64,000 bases of DNA from Caulobacter sp. Root1455 (GTDB lineage Bacteria > Pseudomonadota > Alphaproteobacteria > Caulobacterales > Caulobacteraceae). Made by a program: the position numbers and the translations under genes. The DNA lies in the NCBI RefSeq assembly GCF_001426905.1, contig NZ_LMFQ01000021.1:443334-507333 (forward strand). The letters run 5' to 3'. Below are positions 60,911 through 64,000 of this stretch, in pieces; position 1 is the first letter of the stretch; each line of letters opens with the position of its first letter. Under the pieces are notes generated by a model. That model made no database searches. It saw only the letters and a list, made by a program, of their open reading frames with translations, and was not told where the DNA came from.

Positions 60911-63900
60911 TTACAGCAGGATGTCGGCCGAGGTGAGCGTGCCGGTGACCTGCAGGGCGATCATGAAGTCGGCCACCCCGTCGCCGTTCACGTCGCCCGA
61001 GACGTGGTGGTAGCCCGAGGCGTCCGGCGCGGCGATGATCAGCTGGCCCGCCACGTTGGAGAAGCTGGTGACGACCGAGAAGGCGTCGTTGGCGCCGGTG
61101 CCCGAATTGGCGTCGATGCCGGTCAGGTCCAGCTTGTCGGCCTCGGCGTGGCTGAAGTCGAAGATCAGATCCGTGGCGATCGGCGCGCTGTCCGCCGGAG
61201 CGTTGTAGACGAAGGTGTCCGCCCCCGCGCCGCCGAGCATGAAGTCGGCCCCGCCGGCGCCGACCAGGATGTCGTTCCCGTCCATGCCGTAGAGGATGTC
61301 GTTGCCGGCGCCCGCGATCAGGGTGTCGGCGATATCGTGGCTGGTGCTGTCGCCAACCATCGTGAAGGCTTGGGTGGCCCCGCCGCTGGCGATGACGTCG
61401 GTGGCCTTCAGCGTGGTGCCCGCGACCGTGATCACCGACTGGAAGTTCCCACTGGAGTCGGGGGCCGAGTAGATGAAGGTCGTGCCCCCGAAGCGCGCGA
61501 TGGTGACCTTGCCGCCGTCGATCGCCGAGATGTCGATCTTGTCCTGGTCGGGGGTGAAGTCGATCACGCTGTCGTAGGCGCTGAAGTTCGAGTTCGAGAT
61601 GGAGTCGTAGCGGAAGGTGTCATGCGCGGCGCCGCCGTACATGATGTCGGCGCCGTCGCCGCCGGTCAGGGTGGAGTCGGTCGCGCCGCCCACCAGGACG
61701 TCGTCCCCGCCGCCGCCCGACAAGCTGTCGACGCTGACGCCGGTGCCGCCATGGCTTCCGTCGTCGCCGAACATCGAGAACTTGACGCCATTGCTGACGA
61801 GCAGGTCCGAGGTCCTGATGTCGCCGAACACCTGAACGACGCTCGAGTTTCCAAGCGCGCCAAAGTAGATGAACGTGCTGGCCCCGAACCGCGCGAGGAT
61901 GACGATGCCGTCGTCGGCCGCCCTGAGGTCCAGCTTGTCCTGGCCGGTCTGGAAGTCGGTGATCACATCCCAGTGCAGGATGGGCGATTCGCCGTCGTCA
62001 TAGACGAAGGTGTCGAGCCCCGCCCCGCCGGTGAGGGTGTCGCCGCCGCCGGCGCCGCGGATGGTGTCATTGCCGCCCGACCCGTTGATGGTGTCGCGCC
62101 CCGAACCGCCCGTCAGGATTTCGCCGGCGGCCGACCCGTTGATCGTGAAGCCGAAATTGGCCACGCCGGTGACGATGTCGGTCACCTCCAGGCCCTGGCC
62201 GAGAGACTTGATCTGGCCCTCCGCCGTGCCGTCGCCGTTTGTGTCGATGGACAGGACCTTGTTGGTCCCGTCCGTGGTCAGGGTCAGCTCGGTCGTGCCG
62301 GTGATCAACGGGGTCAGCCGCAGCGTGTCCACGCCGTGGGCGAAGTCGGTGATGGTGTCGAAGGCGGCGATCGTGCTGTCGCTGACCGCTTCGTAGGCGA
62401 AGACGTCCGCCCCGCCGGCGCCCGTCAAGGTGTCGGCGCCGCCCTTGCCCGTCAGGGTGTGGGCCGAGCCGTCGCTGATCAGGATGTTGGCGTTGGCGTC
62501 GCCGGTGGCCGAGCCGGTGACGGTCACCGTCAGCTGGGCCGTCGCCGAGGCGCCGGAAGGATCCTTGATCGTATAGTCGAACTTGTCGGTCACGACCTGG
62601 CCGACGACCAGGCCTTCGTGGTCGGCCAGGTAGCTGTACGTACCGTCCGGATTGATCGTCAGCTTGCCGTTGGCGCCGTTCACCACCGTGCCCCCGGACA
62701 CGACGGCCTGGTCCACGTGGGTGGCGTTGTAGGCGACGTTGGTCACCGTCAGCGCCGCGACGGTGTTGTCGATGTCGCCGTCGTTGGTGCGCACCGAGCC
62801 CGTGACCGTCAGGCGCTGCGTCACCGCATTGGCGTCGTTGGCGGCGGTCGGCGCGTCGTTGATGTTGGCGACCGCCGCGGTGACGGCGCTGGTCTTGCTT
62901 TCCGGCGTGCCGTGCAGGTCGGTGTAGGTGGTCACCACGCGGATGGTCGCGCCGACGTCGGCGTCGCCCAGCGTATAGGTCGCCAGGTCGGTCCCGACAT
63001 TCGTAAAGCCGCTGCCGGTGTTGCGCTGCCACTGGTAGTGCAACGGGCCCAGCCCATCGGCGTCGGCGAGGGTCGAGGTGTTGGCCGTCAGGACCTGGTC
63101 TTCCGCGACCGTGCCGGTGATCGTCACCGCGCCGGCCGGCGCGTCGTTGATATTGACCACGGCCGCGGTGGCGCCGCTGGTTTCGCTCTCGGCCGCGCCC
63201 TGGCCGTCGGTGAAGCTGACGGTCACGCGGATCTGGGCGCCGACGTCAGGGTCGCCCAGGGTGTAGGTCGCCTGATCGGTTCCGACATTGACGAAGCCGC
63301 CGCCGATGACGCTGCGCTGCCACTGATAGTGGAACGTGCCCAGGCCGGCGGGGTCGGCCAGGGCCGAGGTGTTGGCGGTCAGGACCTGGTCTTCTGTCAC
63401 CGTGCCGGTGATCGTCACCGTCCCGGTGTGCGGACCGTTGGGCGGCAGGACCGTCGCCGTGGCGGCGCTGGTCACCGCCTCGGCCGTGGCGTGCTGGTCG
63501 ACATAGCTGGTGACCACCCGGACGACGGCGCCGATGTCGGTGGCCGTGAGCGTGTAGGTCGACTGGTCGGCCCCGACATTGACGAAGCCCGAGCCGGCAT
63601 CGCGCTGCCACTGGTAGTGCAGCGCGCCCAGCCCGTCGGCGTCGGCCAGGGTCGCGGTGTTGGCCGTCAGGATCTGGCCCGAGAACGCCGAGCCGGTGAC
63701 ACTGACACCGCCGGTCGGGACGTCGTTGACGTTGGCGATGGCGGCGGTGGCCGAACTGGTCGCCGACTCGGCGAAGCCCTGCTGGTCGGTGTAGCTGACC
63801 ACCACCCGGACAATGCCGCCCACGTCGGAGTCGCCCAGGGTGTAGGTCGACTGGTCGGCGCCGACATTGACGTAGCCGCCGCCGATGTCATGCTGCCACT

Positions 63901-64000
63901 GGTAGTGCAGCGTGCCCAGGCCGTCGACGTCGGCCAGGGTCGAGACCGCCGTCAGCACCTGGTCCTCGGTCGGCGTGCCGGTGATGCTGGCGCCGCCGGT
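60911..64000 (-). CDS. Large RTX/adhesin-like secreted protein (partial, N-terminus beyond the window)
   Basis: The frame is open to the right edge; 1029 residues are visible. From its N-terminal side it shows at least four near-identical ~96-residue repeats (DNA period 288-290 bp; each with LADADGLGxLHYQWQR, NVGTDxATYTLGD and NINDAP), then a VCBS-like domain (DGTYSYLADHEGLVVG) and four RTX blocks of GGxGxDxxx nonapeptides (e.g. GGSGRDTINGSGGNDTIRGA, AGAGNDILYGMDGNDILVGA), each followed by a DTFVYD...ITDF-type segment. The end is a hydrophobic type I secretion-like signal. It should be calcium-binding, exported by a type I system, and adhesive or enzymatic depending on the unseen part. Confidence 0.9.
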   Translation of the reverse strand, partial: TGGASITGTPTEDQVLTAVSTLADVDGLGTLHYQWQHDIGGGYVNVGADQSTYTLGDSDVGGIVRVVVSYTDQQGFAESATSSATAAIANVNDVPTGGVSVTGSAFSGQILTANTATLADADGLGALHYQWQRDAGSGFVNVGADQSTYTLTATDIGAVVRVVTSYVDQHATAEAVTSAATATVLPPNGPHTGTVTITGTVTEDQVLTANTSALADPAGLGTFHYQWQRSVIGGGFVNVGTDQATYTLGDPDVGAQIRVTVSFTDGQGAAESETSGATAAVVNINDAPAGAVTITGTVAEDQVLTANTSTLADADGLGPLHYQWQRNTGSGFTNVGTDLATYTLGDADVGATIRVVTTYTDLHGTPESKTSAVTAAVANINDAPTAANDANAVTQRLTVTGSVRTNDGDIDNTVAALTVTNVAYNATHVDQAVVSGGTVVNGANGKLTINPDGTYSYLADHEGLVVGQVVTDKFDYTIKDPSGASATAQLTVTVTGSATGDANANILISDGSAHTLTGKGGADTLTGAGGADVFAYEAVSDSTIAAFDTITDFAHGVDTLRLTPLITGTTELTLTTDGTNKVLSIDTNGDGTAEGQIKSLGQGLEVTDIVTGVANFGFTINGSAAGEILTGGSGRDTINGSGGNDTIRGAGGGDTLTGGAGLDTFVYDDGESPILHWDVITDFQTGQDKLDLRAADDGIVILARFGASTFIYFGALGNSSVVQVFGDIRTSDLLVSNGVKFSMFGDDGSHGGTGVSVDSLSGGGGDDVLVGGATDSTLTGGDGADIMYGGAAHDTFRYDSISNSNFSAYDSVIDFTPDQDKIDISAIDGGKVTIARFGGTTFIYSAPDSSGNFQSVITVAGTTLKATDVIASGGATQAFTMVGDSTSHDIADTLIAGAGNDILYGMDGNDILVGAGGADFMLGGAGADTFVYNAPADSAPIATDLIFDFSHAEADKLDLTGIDANSGTGANDAFSVVTSFSNVAGQLIIAAPDASGYHHVSGDVNGDGVADFMIALQVTGTLTSADILL

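Noticed and set aside
63000..64000. The regularly spaced repeats considered as a CRISPR array
   Set aside because: The 288-290 bp period is in frame and codes for similar ~96-residue protein domains; there are no short repeats with unique spacers.

Overview
The window looks like chromosome of a high-GC alphaproteobacterium of the Caulobacterales, most likely Caulobacter or a close relative. The support is compositional and architectural: GC-rich codon use throughout; a perfect CtrA box (TTAA-N7-TTAAC) upstream of an EipA/DUF1134 gene; the order pheS - small ORF - pheT; an FNR/FixK-type box before ccoNOQP-ccoGHIS; a ChrR/ECF sigma module; and three nested GC-rich palindromic intergenic elements. 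There is no rRNA, no CRISPR array and no intact insertion sequence. One tRNA, tRNA-Ser(GGA), is present.

Layout. 1-5 kb: end of a transporter gene, then the translation block rpmI-rplT-pheS-(123 aa ORF)-pheT. 5-10 kb: a possible leader with a small ORF and a terminator before two small ACT-like genes, an exported MsrA, a YqhA-type membrane protein, a transglutaminase-like protein, a membrane-anchored protein and eipA. 10-14.3 kb: lepA, then a restriction-modification island (Vsr endonuclease, C5-cytosine methyltransferase, Eco29kI-like GIY-YIG endonuclease). 14.3-23 kb: a COG2509 flavoprotein, a DUF4258/DUF2283 pair, a GST, a helix-turn-helix protein, an HxlR regulator divergent from an acyl-CoA dehydrogenase, a DUF3883 protein, and a HisKA_2 kinase without a sensor domain. 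23-32.6 kb: a ribbon-helix-helix-like protein, a penicillin-acylase-family hydrolase, small envelope proteins (entericidin, DUF3309), a KgtP-like transporter, membrane proteins, YjbR and a second MsrA, and the tRNA. 33-37 kb: marR-HPP/CBS divergent from a ClC/CBS chloride channel. 37-42 kb: an RpoE/ChrR-type singlet-oxygen module. 42-50.5 kb: a complete cbb3 oxidase operon with its assembly genes. 50.6-57 kb: an outer-membrane protein, rnk, an alpha/beta hydrolase divergent from a VOC protein, an ArsR-SRPBCC operon, purU and an amidohydrolase. 57-61 kb: a three-gene operon of a ferritin-like/Cys-rich fusion protein, a DUF692 (MNIO) enzyme and a DUF2063 partner. 61-64 kb: the C-terminal part of a large RTX/adhesin-like protein that runs off the window.

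The most novel-looking system is the minus-strand operon 57073-60774. It pairs the standard DUF692-DUF2063 RiPP-maturation enzymes with a 662-residue ferritin-like protein that lacks a signal peptide. Ten of that protein's twelve cysteines lie in a glycine-rich stretch of about 90 residues, where one would otherwise expect a small Cys-rich precursor peptide. A second notable point is a ChrR-type anti-sigma factor whose N-terminal zinc site has lost both cysteines while its cupin metal ligands remain; three matching promoter motifs (GATCC-N18-TA) flank its regulon. Several regulators have obvious palindromic operators (HxlR, MarR, ArsR), and five convergent gene pairs overlap exactly through their stop codons.
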